From the NCBI GenBank assembly GCA_004794655.1, contig SMMW01000001.1, forward strand, positions 15,033,501 to 15,097,500: a stretch of 64,000 nucleotides of DNA, written 5' to 3'. The notes under the pieces were generated by a model. The model was not told the origin of the DNA. It ran no database searches and was given only the letters and a program-made list of their open reading frames with translations. This stretch comes from Marisa cornuarietis (Eukaryota > Mollusca > Gastropoda > Architaenioglossa > Ampullariidae). Shown piece after piece: positions 21,325-32,868 of the stretch (position 1 is the first letter of the stretch; each line of letters begins with the position of its first letter). Both the position numbers and the translations under genes were made by a program.

Positions 21325-23095
21325 AGAAAATTTTTGTAATGAGTCCTTATATGGGAGGCCCCTGAAGCAATCAAAGATTTATGGTATAAATGTTTGAGAA
21401 CCCCTGGTTTGAGATTGAATTTCACATGCTGAAGGTGTGAGGGAGTGCTGTTCCGCAGAACCCTACCTGAGTATTTTAAACTTGTCTTGAATAGGTCAAT
21501 TCGAGGAATTGGTATATTAAGTTTAAGGGATCCTCTTGTAGTATTGATGGAAAATAATGCAGAAAATATAGGGGGCATTTTTTCTGTTAATATTTTATAG
21601 ACAAACGTATATTTGTTAAATTTCAGTCAATGGCAGAGCCCCTAAAGTCAGAAAACCACTGGACTCAAATATTGTTTGAGTAAAACCGATTTGACTACTC
21701 TTCTTTGAGTGCTTATAAGAGGCATCATCCTCAAGCTCCACTGGCAGAGTCTCACATTGTGGAAGCACAGTTTATGGTCGACTTAATATGGGCTGTGTAG
21801 AAATGTTTTCGGAAGCGAAAATTTAAGAAATGTTTAATAATTATCGACTGGATATAGGGTTTTCTTTGCTATAAGATTGCTTTTTATTAAGATATGCTGG
21901 GACCATGACAAATTATTATCAATAATCACACCTAGACGTTATAGGCTTGGGCTTCTTTTATCGGTTGAGTATTTAGTTGTATTTTAGGTTTGATTTTGGC
22001 TCTTTTGCCTGGTTGTCAGTAGCATTCCTTCCGTTTTCTGAGGCTTGGGCGCCATAGGGTTTAGATCAGTCCAAGACTGAAGTTATGTTCATCAGCACTC
22101 TGTTGCAGAAGAGACATAAGTGGCTCAGTTTGTTTGTGACATGCATGTATTGTAGTGTCATCAGCAAGCATTTCGCAAGATTGGGATACAGCAAGGGGAA
22201 GATTATTGATATAAATAGAGAACAGAAGAGGACTAAAGTTCAACTTTGTGGAACACCAAATTTTTACCTAAAGGGTATCCGACAGTTCGTTATTAACCCC
22301 AACTCTTTGTGTTGTGTTTGAAAAAAAAGGGTGTGAAGGAATTGAATAGAGCAATTACTTAGTTTGTATAGGGCTAATTTGATCAAGATCAATTACATCA
22401 AAGGCTTTATCAAAGTCTATGAAAAAGGACTGCAGTGCACTGATGATCATTTATATTGCTTAGCCATTGCTCCACAATAGATGTTAGTGCTGTGTGGCAA
22501 GTGTTGAGGTCAAAATCCAGATTGACTGGTGTGAAGAAGCTCATATTTCAGCAGGTGTAATTGGATATGAGTGTGAATATTTTTCTCCAATGGTTTAGAG
22601 TGATGAGAGAACGGAGATTGGCCGACAGTAGGATCATGTACACCACTTGATTTATAAAGCGGCATGATTATCGCTTGTTTTAGAAGGGTTATGAAGTAGT
22701 ATTTTAATACATAGGCTGTATATAGGTAAGTCAACGCTCCTGCAGTGGCTGGTGCCAAGAATTTTGTTTGTTTGTTTGTTTTTTGTTAGTGTTATCAGGC
22801 CTTCTGGTGCTGGATGGCTTAAGCTGAGTAAGTGCTTCATATACAACTGAGACACTCACTGGGGAAATGTGGAGAGTGGTAAGATTATTCTTTACTCCAC
22901 AGCAGCCTTTTAGTTTTTCCAATGTGTTTTCTTTTGATTTATCATTCGTAGTAACGCTGCTCGTGACGGTTGCAAAGTGATAGTGCGTTACAAGGAATAG
23001 GGATCATAGGGCTAGGGTTTTTAGATTTATTTGTGAGGTGATTAATGACTCTCCAGATGTTTTTGGAAAGTGAGCAAAGGAGCAATGGACAGTGA
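21325..23095 (-). pseudogene. Decayed CR1-like LINE reverse transcriptase
   Basis: On the minus strand, frames broken by many stops give the late part of a LINE polyprotein in order. ALTQLKPSSTR is near 22800. LHLLKYELLHTSQSGF and HTALTSIVEQWLSN span about 22430-22560. The catalytic box region (SPLLFSIYINNLPLA, then EMLADDTTIHA) is near 22140-22240, and the tail RIDLFKTSLKYSGRVLRN, STPSHLQHVK is near 21420-21510. The order matches a single 5'-truncated element about 1.8 kb long. Confidence 0.78.
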
Positions 23096-23279
23096 CAATG
23101 GAATATTTCTTTATTCGGCTAAGCTCGCGCCCATACCGATACAGAAGTGCAAAACTATATTAAAAACCAACATAGCAAGTACCTTCGTGCACAATAGCTA
23201 AATAAAAAAAAATACATTTCCTGGTATCAGGTTACACTTCATCTCAAACCGTTACGATAGTATTCTAAAGCAGCACCAG

Positions 23280-23905
23280 TTACAAAAGTAAATAAATTCT
23301 CCACTTTTAAATACCTGGACACCATCTTTGATAGGAGACTTCGCTGAGATATCAACACTCAAACTGTCGTGAAGAAGACTTTTCCATCTCTGGAAGCTGA
23401 AGTCTTTCTCTGTTTCCCAGGGATTTCTTCAGCTTTTTTATAGATCGCCCATAGAGACCGTGCTGTCCTTCTCGTTTATCTTTTTTTACAACAGTTTATC
23501 GGTAAAGGACAAGAGCAGCTTAAATCGTGTTGTATGCACCTGCTCCAAAGTCTTTGGGACAGTCCAGTGCTCTTCAGACTCTGTGTAACAGGCACACACC
23601 TCTGAAAATGTCTGAAATCTTTCGTGATGACAGATGTCCTGTCGAGAGAATTTTCCAACTCCCATCGGGCCGCCGAGTTTGTGTACCTGCATGCAGGACC
23701 AACAGACTGAGGCTGTCCTTTGTTGTTGCGACTTCTGAATGTTATTGTGTGCAAATAAACAGAGCGAGCTGTCTGAACCATGCATGTATGCGTCTGTTTG
23801 GCGGATATGAATATGTTGTGGTAAAATGTTTTGGTATTTTTGTGCTCTCTTATAGAGCTGCTGAATTGCCTAGTGGTATAAATAAAGTATTACCTTTGAC
23901 AATTT
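23280..23905 (+). pseudogene. Decayed LINE, C-terminal end and 3' tail
   Basis: The plus strand carries, across shifted frames, STFKYLDTIFDRRLR near 23310, LNRVVCTCSKVFGT near 23530, and FQLPSGRRVCVPACRTNRLR, LSF near 23655-23725. This is the usual end of a LINE reverse transcriptase protein. It finishes with a tail GAATTGCCTAGTGG, then TAAATAAAGTATTACC, at about 23905. Further copies of the same end lie at 12485-12615 and 63770-63960. Confidence 0.75.
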
Positions 23906-24290
23906 TCTCCAGTTTATTTATTTTTTTAATTTTAATTTTCATTACAAGGGAGGCTAGCGCTATTGGCCTAAAATCATTAGGTTGATTGGCTTACCTTTCT
24001 TGGGAACTGGAACAATGTCTGTGTCTAAGTCTGGTTAGAACGTTTCTAGAGTTGTGGACTGAATCACGAGAGAGTTGAAAGAGATGTTGAAACACTCCAC
24101 TCATCTGAACGTCCCACCCACAAATTCCACCTGATCCCTGCGCCTTTTTAAACTTAATCGCTTCAATTAATTTCGAAACAAACGACATTAAGTTCCCTGA
24201 CCTTGCCAGAAAAGTCTTACTTCTCAAGCCGTACATAAAAATTATTCCAAACATTAGGCAAGACCTGATCATTCAGGCAATTACGTCTGA
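23906..24290 (-). pseudogene. Decayed LINE reverse transcriptase, fingers/palm fragment
   Basis: Minus-strand frames read KFKKAQGSGGICGWDVQMSG, VFQHLFQLSRDS, then TLFQFP-type bases and NDFRPIALASL near 23960. This is the early part of the reverse transcriptase, the same block seen at 1-640. It abuts the 3' tail of the plus-strand LINE at 23905, so one element probably landed in the other. Confidence 0.7.
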
Positions 24291-25440
24291 CTGGTTTTCT
24301 CGCATGGTTCACTTTCAGATTAACAGAAGCCATAGACTTACACCCCTGTCAGGCATAACTAAGGTCACCGGAATAATAACGTAGCTTAACTCGTTTCTTG
24401 TCTTTATCCTCTCTTTTCGCCCTGCTTATCACTTCCATCACATCCTTATTCGCTGCTTTTTACAATTTATTTATTTATGCCACGGCAGCTCCGGCGACGA
24501 AAGCCTATTTTTTCATTTATGAGGTGCTATTTTATGCAGTAGATAGTATCTCGATAGCATGGAGAATCAGTCGCAGTATTATTATTATTAAAGCGCATTC
24601 GTTGATATGGTACGTGCCTTTCCACAACATCTATTAAAAAGCCGGACTAAAAGCGTTTTACAATACAGGAGCACCACCACAAACCTATTTTAAGTGTAAG
24701 CATCAAATACACCTTCATACACAAACATACATACACACAAAACAAACAAACAAACACACACACACACACACACAATATTTCACCACCTGAAGATCTTGGG
24801 TACTATCAACTGTGAGACTTCTGAACTTTTGGGACTATCAAACTGGAGATTAGTGACTCGAAGGAGCATGTTTCTGTATGCTTTTACTATGTGGAGTGAA
24901 AGAATTTATTAGACGGGGAGTGTGGGGGGTGGAGGACTCGTCAGTGTTGCGCATATGTCGTGTTGTTTATGGTGGTATGTGAATGTGGCAAGTCCGCACA
25001 ATACGTATCGTACTTTAAAATGCGATAGCAATTCAGCAAAGACGTTCATAAAAGATATACAAGTTGTTGCTGTTAACTGTGTTGTGCCCTCGGCGAAAGA
25101 CAAGTTCTGCGCTACGCCTTATAACTTCTCCGCCTGCCAGAAAGTCAAGCAGCTATAACACATTCAACAATTACTTTATATATTCTGGTCGTCAAATTGA
25201 GGCTTAAAATCTCACTTTTTGATCTGCAAATAAAGATAAGTTCTTTCCAATCTAGATAAGCTAGTAAAGCTGCAAAGTCATGCTCGACGGATGCAGTGGG
25301 CAGTACAACCAATATTTCTAGCAGCATTGTTGACCTCAGATAATATTTAATCTACTTCAAACTTCGTTCTCAGCTGGCTACAGAAACTGAGTCAGTGCAG
25401 TGGCACTACAGATTGGTACAGTAGTTTTTGGGGATTTATA
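24291..25440. other. Unassigned intergenic stretch with simple repeats
   Basis: No gene seen. A (CA)n run lies at about 24755-24774. The 24580-24660 part (ATTATTATTAAAGCGCATTC and AAAAGCGTTTTACAATAC) resembles the retroposon tail family with AGCGC near an ATT run. Confidence 0.35.
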
Positions 25441-25540
25441 TTTTATTTTTTATTATTTTTTTTTTTTTTAGGCTTGGGAAGTCTTCCACTGCTGCGTGTG
25501 TGCTCGGGAATCGAACCGGGACAATTCTCACTGACATTAT
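25440..25540 (-). mobile_element. tRNA-derived SINE fragment
   Basis: Read on the minus strand, it has a good RNA polymerase III B box, CGGTTCGATTCCCG, near 25506-25522, followed by a short body and an A-rich tail (T run on the plus strand at 25440-25470). The A box end is missing or unrecognisable. Confidence 0.5.
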
Positions 25541-26095
25541 TTCGTCAATAAATATAGTATTTTAAGTCTCATTTGAGAAAAGATAGCTAAGTCTAAACGT
25601 ATCATTATTTCAGTATTTAGGTAGTACATAGACGTATCTTTCATTGACCAAAATAGTTTTCCTAATATATTATTTATCGCTTTAAAAACACCGCAGGTAT
25701 CATCTGTGTTTTATCTCAGTGCATGTGCCCTAGACAACTATATATAGTTTGCTTAATGGTCTATATACTGCAAATGAGATGATTTCGAAATTTGTAATTC
25801 GTTGTACTTACCTTTCAAGCAGATTTATTATAAGAAATATTATATAAAAATAATCATGAAGAATAAAACTTTTTTTTCGTGAATAGTGAGTTTCTGTGTT
25901 TACACATGATTGCTTCAGAGGTTTTATTCAGGACAATAATTTGTGCCAGAATGCCTTTGTTACTCATTCCGTTCAAGGCCTCTTTACCCCCTGAACACAC
26001 TCGTGCTGAACACATGGAGAACACAGAGAAATAGGGAGGGAAGAAAATATTTGGAAAAAGCAAAAGAGAAAAAAATTGTGAGAAAAGAAGACAAA
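25541..26095. other. Unassigned AT-rich intergenic stretch
   Basis: I see no exon, RNA gene or recognisable repeat here. Confidence 0.3.
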
Positions 26096-26215
26096 GGTTT
26101 CCATTTTTTATGGCACTAGCTGTCTTAAGGCAGTAGCTTAAAGGGAAAGAGATGAAGACTGAGTTCCCATCTTTGATAGTACCAGCTGTCTTTTAGCAGT
26201 CGTTCAATGTATAAT
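26096..26215. repeat. Two-copy tandem duplication, 66-bp spacing
   Basis: AGCTGTCTT with shared surroundings (CCAT.TTT before it, GCAGT after it) occurs at 26118 and again at 26184. The copies are about 70 percent alike. Confidence 0.5.
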
Positions 26216-26671
26216 AAATCACAACTTTGATCTTAATACTTATAATGTATTCACTTATCTTTCCACGTGGCGTCTGGTGGCTTATTTAATAATAAACCGC
26301 CTCAGAAAGGATTATTCAAATGCTTGCTGTATCTCAGATTATAATAGGAACGTGTGTTTGAACACAAAGTGTTGTTGACTGAACGGCGCGATCTACTTCC
26401 ATCATTACGAAGGCAGTCCGCAAATTTTAACAATGCGACATTTAAAAGTGTGAAATAAGTAACAGATCTTATGCAGCTATAATTTACATGAATTATGAGC
26501 AGTCGTGTGTACATTGTCCTAACATCATTCGTTGCATGAAAGCAAACAAGCAAACAAAGCTCGCAGCCCATTTCTGCGGCCCACTTGTTTCAGCGCTTGC
26601 GCTCTAGGCACCGTCAGACGCATGGCTGACCAGGCCACGGTTTGTCTGGTGGTAGAACTCTTCGCTGTAGC

Positions 26672-26694
26672 CATCATCATCATCATCATCATCA
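26672..26694. repeat. (CAT)n microsatellite
   Basis: Eight CAT/ATC units in a row. Confidence 0.9.
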
Positions 26695-27135
26695 TTGCTG
26701 CTTGTCTCAAAGTATCGATCAATTATCTGTAATTATGACAGCTTTAACGCCTAGATCATGTGACACATCACACATCAGCCTCAACAGTCAACGTACCTTG
26801 ATCATCGTAAACAAAAGACGGTGATCGAATCAGTCAGCCCAGCTCAAGCGCACTGCATGGCACTGGTAGTTTCACTGCAGCCATTTGTCTTTAAAGTAAC
26901 ATACATTTTCCACATTTATTTACACCGGTGCCAGCAAATCAGGCGGCGGAAATGCACGCTGTCACGTAATCGCCTCCGGCTTCGCGCAGCGCACAGTCCG
27001 CAGTCGCACACGCATGCGCTCTGCAGTCACTCGGCCTCTCCGAGTGACGGCCAGGAAGCCAATAATGAATGAGACCAAAACGAAATAAACGGTACACAAG
27101 TTTATTAATACAAACGCATATACGATAAAGAAAAA

Positions 27136-27334
27136 ATGGTACAGCTTTGATATGGGGGAGGACGCGACGGCCATAACAGCAATGGCTCGCGCCATTTGTC
27201 GTCTGCTCGCTGCACTCAATTGCTCAAATGTACCTAATAAACTAACCCTAACCCAAACCCTAACCCCAAACCTCTGACAAAATAACATAGACTGGCCTAT
27301 GACGTCACGTCCTCCCCCATATCAAAGTTCTGTC
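27136..27334. mobile_element. MITE with long inverted ends and telomere-like interior
   Basis: Left CTTTGATATGGGGGAGGACG (27145-27164) and right CGTCCTCCCCCATATCAAAG (27309-27328) are perfect 20-base inverted copies. The similarity continues outward (ACAG/CTGT) and inward (CATA/TATG). The interior near 27238-27272 holds CTAACCCTAACCC and CCCTAACCCC, the vertebrate/mollusc telomere unit. No target-site duplication could be fixed because both flanks are A-rich. Confidence 0.72.
27238..27272. repeat. Interstitial telomere-like repeat (CCCTAA variants)
   Basis: Five adjacent CCCTAA-like hexamers with small changes, inside the MITE. Confidence 0.75.
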
Positions 27335-27579
27335 CAAAAAATAAAGGGGAAGTGTCTCGCACAAGGAAGAGAAAAAAGGACACAAATTAACAAACTGACT
27401 GCACTGTCAGACACATGACAGGTGTGGGCTAACAAATGTACACAAAAATCCCACGGACGACGCACTCACTGCGGCGTGGAACTAAAGGGAAAACATAAAA
27501 GTTGTCCTAGTAAGGCCATTTAAACAGGGGAGACGACAAAAGGGGAGAATAGTCAGTCAGCCCTTTCTCCTTAGTCCAA

Positions 27580-27705
27580 GCTTCCTCTGTCTGTCTGTCT
27601 GTCACGGCGTAAGACCAACAACCAACAAAACAGCAAAGTCCTTCCTCTGTCTGTCTGGCACGGTGTGAAACACCAACAAACACCAACAACAACAAAAACA
27701 GTTAG
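27580..27705. repeat. Duplicated CTGTCTGTCTG segment, about 72-bp spacing
   Basis: CCTCTGTCTGTCTG followed by CACGGYGTRA and ACCAACAA occurs at about 27580 and 27652. It is a two-copy direct repeat. Confidence 0.6.
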
Positions 27706-27714
27706 TTGTTGCGG

Positions 27715-28035
27715 GGCTGCCGTCCTAGAAGATCGAGTTGCTTACCTCTTCGAGCCGTACCCCATTCAGGTAGATCTCTACTTTGCCGCTGCCGCTGCCA
27801 CTGACCACGACTTTGCTCTTAGTGCTGCGTTCAAACTGTCTTCAGTCTGTTGGTAAGGTCTCTTTGGTGCCTGCTGTAAGATCGATGTCAGCTGTAAAGT
27901 ACAGACTGCAAATCAGCCTTCCACCGATGGAAATGGAAGTGTGATGGTGATGGAGGGTTTCTTGCATGATGTTCTCTAAAGGATGTTGAACACTACATGT
28001 GATGGGTGGGGGAGGGGGCACTTCTATCATGCCGA
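27715..28035 (-). pseudogene. Decayed RTE-like LINE fragment around the catalytic box
   Basis: The minus strand reads LENIMQETLHHHHTSISIGG, RLICSLYFTADIDLTAGTKE. In intact relatives the box is FADDIDL; here it is FTADIDL, so the catalytic aspartate pair is broken. The fragment at 39580-40560 is a second copy of the same family. Confidence 0.72.
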
Positions 28036-28465
28036 AAGCAGGGGGCGGCTGTATATCGTCTCCTTCATTGACAGGACAAGACCCATAGCATACAGCTGCA
28101 TTTTAGAAAGCAGAGACTTGAGTTTAACCCGTAAAATTAATTATTCCCTCGATCTTACCCTGTTCATTAAAGCCAGTTCAGTAACGGCACTCACTGCACA
28201 TCACGCTGCCCTACGTTCAGTCTGCTCAACCTCACCTCTCTGTTCGATTTGATTGCACACGATACCTAGCATATATGGATCCTATATTAAAGCATACATA
28301 TATTAAACATTTCTAAAATATTTTATATTATGTCCATACTCCACTCTTTGCTCCCAATGGCAGCATGGCACCTTGTAACCTTGAATAATGGATTAGACCC
28401 ATACAAGCTTACAAATCTTATAATCAAATTAAATCTTAGTAAATTGTACTTGCATAATTATGGTG

Positions 28466-28605
28466 CCAGGTGCACTCAGTGCATACCGGCTTGAGATGAA
28501 TTCAGGCCACGTGACTGAATAAGCCTGTATAATGTCACAAGCCTGAGAATACACGGATGAGAAGTGAACACTACTCATCTCATCAACGAGGATCAAGAGG
28601 ATTAT
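28466..28605. repeat. Dispersed repeat, copy A (see 32497-32615)
   Basis: Shares CACTCAGTGCATACC, GAATAAGCCTGTAT, ACACGGATGAGAAGTGAAC and CTCATCTCATCAACGAGG with 32497-32615. Copy A has about 28 extra bases after the first block. Confidence 0.7.
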
Positions 28606-28669
28606 CTCCTGTACCTTTGAGATAGGAAACAAACCTTCCGTCTTTGCTGAAGTAGATACTTGCCAGTAG

Positions 28670-30730
28670 AGCATGATGATGATGATGTCCATTTGTAATG
28701 CGCAGGTATCCATTCGGAAGAATGCTCATTGCGCAGCAAAAACAAAATAAATAAAAAATAAGAAAAAAAATAAAGTAAATAAATAGATAAACACCAGAAA
28801 AGTAAAAAATAAAGACACAAGTGTTGCTTGGTTGTTTAAGTTTAAGCGTCTTAAATAAACAGATGGGTCTTCAGTCTTTTTCGAAACGTGGTTGGTGAGG
28901 TGATGGTGGACAATGACGATGGCAGAACATTCCACAGTTTAGGTGCCGCGTTTTTGAAGGCCCTGGCTCCAGTGCGCTTCTTGTTTGTGTCTTCCACTGC
29001 AGGGAGACAGAAGCGTGACTGGGAGCCAGAGCGCAGACCACGTGGCGGCTGATAAGGAGGAACTACCTCTTGTAAATATTCAGGAGCGGTTTTAAACATG
29101 CAGGACTGTGCAATCGAAAGCACTTTGTGATCAATGCGCTTTTTCACTGGGAGCCAGTGAAGGCTCTGTAGGATAGGCGTGATGTGCTCAGTGGACGACT
29201 TTGCACGGGTGACAATCCTGGCGGCTGTGTTTTGAACTCTTTGGAGTCGATCCAACTGCGTAGCAGGTATACCCCACAATGCACTATTACAGTAGTCTAA
29301 TCTTGATATGATGGTAGCCACAGCAAGTGAGTTGGGAGCAGCTTGAGTCAGCATGGGCCGTAGTCTACCTAAAGTCCTCAAAAAGTAGTAGGATTTTGCC
29401 ACAACAGAACTAACATGGTTACACATGGAGAGCTCTGCATCAATAAACAGCCCGAGGTCCCGCACACAGTCAGCAAAGGCTATGGAGGCGTCACCGACCT
29501 GCACGGCACTAATGCCGATCTGCTCCCTTCTGGCCCTGGGGCCGCACAGTAACACTTCTGTCTTGTCGTCGTTGAGTTTAAGACGATTCCTGGTCATCCA
29601 GGCCTTCACCGCTACACAACAAGATTCAAGTCGTTGAAGTGCATTCCTAGCCACTGCTGGGTCGGGGGGGAAAACTGTTCAGAATCTGTGTATCGTCCGC
29701 AAAGAACTGTCGTCCCATCTGAAAGCGTTCAATTACCTGTCCAAGCTGTGAAGTATATACAGAAAATAATAATGGACCCAGAACGGATCCCTGTGGTACG
29801 CCACACACCAGAGGAACTGCCTCAGAGCTTGCAGAGCCGACAATCACTCTCTGATATCTATCGGCAAGATAGGATCGTCAATCCACTGCAGCGCAGCGCC
29901 CTGGATACCAGCCTCTGACGACAGTCTCTGGAGCAGCAGGCGGTGGTTGATGGTGTCAAATGCACTACTCAGGTCAAGTAATACTAACAGCACTAAGTTG
30001 CCAGAGTTGACACTACAAAGAATGTCATTGGTCACACGAAGAAGAGCAGTTTCTGTGCTGAAGCCAGGACGATATGCTGACTGAAATTTATCTAGGCAGC
30101 CATGAGTAATAAAATGGGTCATAAGCTGCTCTGCGACCACCCTCTCAAGTAGCTTGGAAATATATGATAAATTTGACACTGGACGATAGTTTTTACAGTC
30201 AGAGGGATCCAGGTTTTTCTTTTTCAACAAGGGCTTGACAACAGCCTGTTTAAAACACCGTGGAACACAACCTGACCTCAAACTGGTATTAATAATGTCC
30301 AAAATGACAGGAAATAGAATGTCCAGAAGTTGAATAATAAATTTAGTTGGTACAGGATCCACAGCACATGAAGTTTTAGTTGATCTTGCTACAAGTTTCC
30401 TCAAGTAGCTCTCATCAATAGACGTGAAAGAAGTCAGCGGAACACCAGCAAATGGCACAGAATAGTCTTCCTCGCACTCTGGCAACTCACAAGCTGCACT
30501 CTCAAGTCCAGCACTAATTTCCTTTATCTTATTAACAAAGAAGGAAGACAGCTGATCAGCAGCTGACTTGACATCCACCTCAGGAAGAACCGGACTAGTT
30601 CCGTTCTTACCCAGCAGGCTGTTCACAATGTCAAAAGTCTTTCTGGAATTTCCACTCGCAGCCTCTAGCTGCTCCTGTACGAATAACGATTTAGCCTTTT
30701 TTACAGCATACAGACATCTGCACCCCTAAT
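28670..30730 (-). mobile_element. 5'-truncated CR1-like LINE with most of the reverse transcriptase
   Basis: This is the best-preserved LINE in the window, about 2.06 kb. Three minus-strand frames join into one protein: 30626-29884 (VNSLLGKNGTSPVLPE, NYRPVSNLSYISKLLERVV, FQSAYRPGFSTETALLR, LLDLSSAFDTINHRLL), 29870-29650 (PLVCGVPQGSVLGPLLFS and the catalytic box FADDTQIL), and 29654-28851 (AWMTRNRLKLNDDKTEVLLC, RLDYCNSALWGIPATQLDRL, ending LKTHLFI). The A/T-rich 3' part ends in (CAT)n near 28673. Two frameshifts, near 29880 and in a C run near 29665, kill it. It is truncated at 30730, and the endonuclease part is absent. Confidence 0.88.
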
Positions 30731-31110
30731 CGTTATTTCAGCATATATACATCACTGCCAACTAGAACAACAGACAATATTATTATGACATAATATTATT
30801 ATATACATCAGCGCCCACCTCGAACAACAGACATAAATGCATCAACATCCATCTAGGAACAACAGATATATGTACGTGACTGCATGTGAATGCTTAGATA
30901 ACATCATAGCAAGCGTTTTAAAGCTATCAAAATCACACATACTCTTACAGATATTTTAATACGAATGACCAGATATGACACGCCGACGAGACTATCGCGT
31001 GAGTCGAGTTTGGCAGAGGGAACCGTGGAAATGGGACTTCAAGCAACTCAAGAGACTTTTACCTCGGGCACGGGAAGAGATGGCTTAGTTAAGAAAAAAG
31101 TCAGGGGGAT
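30731..31110. other. Intergenic stretch with three degenerate repeats
   Basis: ATATACATCA followed by GCC and GAACAACAGACA recurs at about 30748, 30801 and 30842 with decreasing likeness. Otherwise nothing recognised. Confidence 0.4.
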
Positions 31111-31474
31111 AAATGTCCACCAAAGGTTAAAACTTTGAACTATTGCGATGCATTTACTGTGAAAACGCAAGTAAAGATAATGAAGGCAGCTATTTTGAAT
31201 ATTTTTTGGGGGCGGGGGTACTAATTGGGCATGTCAGTCGTATGCTTTCCTATTCACCGCACTCTGACACACTTCAAATAAATTTACAATGGGCCTATCA
31301 ACATGTTTGGATGGCAAAAGAGAACTACAGTCAAAGAACAATTATAAACTGGAGTTTATTCCAGTGGTTCCCCTTTAGAGAGTCTGGAGCTGGAGCTATT
31401 TTGGAGAAAACCAAAAGAGAACATTGAGGAGGGAGTTGACTGGAAGTTATCAGAGGTATGAAAGAGATAACGAA

Positions 31475-32495
31475 GAAACAAGATAATAATATTAGTAGTA
31501 GTAAACAACGCAGCGCATAGCCACGCTCACGAAGGAGCATACTCTCAACACTTAAGAGAAGTAGGAGACATGGATAGAATACAAAGGAGAAACAACTATG
31601 GAGACAAGTAATAACAAACAAACATAGAAGAAACAAAGTGGAATCAGTGTACAAACAGTAAGGATGGAGAGTGTCATAAATCTGTAGAGGAGGACGAGCA
31701 GGCCGGGGACTAGTCAATTGACTATAATCACATGCAGTTATTGACTGCTATGTTGACTGGTATAAGGAGTAATGCTCGCGAAACAGATGCGAGTTTAGTA
31801 CACGTTTAAAGGATTCGATGGTGGGTATAGATGGCGGATATGGAAGGGAAGAGAGTTCCACTGTTTTGCAGCACACTGACTAAAAATCCTGTGACCATAT
31901 GCGGTTATTCTGGTGACAGGAACAGAGAGCGCATGGTCATCAGACGAAGAGCGGAGTAGTCTGGCTGAGATGTACGGGAAGAGAAGTTCAGAGAAATGGT
32001 CAGGTCAGGAGTTTGTACTGAATGCGAGAACGGATGGGTAGCCAGCAGAGAACACGTTGTGACATGGTCTCGTTTCCTAACTCTAAGCAGACATGCAGCG
32101 GAGTTCTGTACTCTCTGGAGTTTATGAATGAGGTAAGAGAGGCAGCCTGTGATCAACGAGTTGTAGTAATCGAGCCTGGAAAGAATAAAGTGCAAACAAG
32201 AGGGTTGGTAGCGCGCAAAGAGAGAATGACAGATGGCGCCGATCTTCCGTAGCTCATAATAAACAAGTTTCAGCTGTCTGTCAGTCTGCATATTAAGGGT
32301 CATGGCTGCAGCAACAATTATTCCCAGATTCCTGACCCTGCAAAGGTGATGCTGGTTTCGCCCACCTTGACGTGCTTGTGTGGACTGACGAGCGAAAGTC
32401 GATTTCTTCTTCTCGAGCATAAGAGGGATTTCGTTTTATCATCGTTGAATTTAATAAGTTTGTTTTTTCACCATCCAGCCCTTGACTAGTACCAT
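31475..32495 (-). pseudogene. 5'-truncated CR1-like LINE (copy 2 tail plus reverse transcriptase end)
   Basis: Minus-strand frame 32420-31905 reads FARQSTQARQGGRNQ, TLNMQTDRQLKLVYYELRK, FILSRLDYYNSLITG and LIHKLQRVQNSAACLL, the end of a CR1-like reverse transcriptase protein. It is followed by the tail repeat with GCTCACGAAGGAGCATAC and the final (ATT)n near 31480. Upstream bases near 32440-32490 still show LLNSTMIKRNP/NDDKT-like code. In-frame stops make it dead. Confidence 0.8.
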
Positions 32496-32496
32496 G

Positions 32497-32615
32497 TGTA
32501 CTCAGCGCATACCACCCTGAATAAGCCTATATAGAGTCAAAAGACAGAAAACACGGATGGGAAGTGAACGCTACTCATCTCATCAACGAGGGTCAACAGG
32601 TCATCTAGTCCAGAT
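32497..32615. repeat. Dispersed repeat, copy B (see 28466-28605)
   Basis: Shares ACTCAGCGCATACC, GAATAAGCCTATAT, ACACGGATGGGAAGTGAAC and CTCATCTCATCAACGAGG with copy A. It lies directly beside the truncated LINE end. Confidence 0.7.
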
Positions 32616-32730
32616 AGTAACACTGATGAAATCATGAACTCTTTCAAGTACTGAAGTGTAAGTATGTATTAAAATATGAAAAGATTTGTATTATTGGCAG
32701 TATTAACTGCTTCCACTGTTCACTGGAGTG

Positions 32731-32868
32731 TCGTTGGGTGGGGATTGGTGTTTTACGCGGAGCCAGCAACTAAAAGGCTATGTCACGGCAAGGCAGCCAG
32801 CCCTGTGAGCAGACGCCACATGCAAAGAAAGAACAGCGTGCACGAGACGAGAAATGATATTTTATGAA
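32731..32868 (-). mobile_element. tRNA-derived SINE, diverged copy
   Basis: Shares GTGTTTTACGC.GAGCCA, TCACGGCAAGGCAGCC and AGAAAGAACA.CGTGC.CGAG with the better copy at 46979-47146, in the same orientation. The head with the promoter boxes is lost. Confidence 0.7.

Noticed and set aside
25500..25530. tRNA gene from the CGGTTCGATTCCCG box
   Set aside because: No A box or acceptor stem at the right distance; followed by an A-rich SINE tail.
26572..26732. Poly-His or poly-Ile frames
   Set aside because: Direct translation of the (CAT)n microsatellite.
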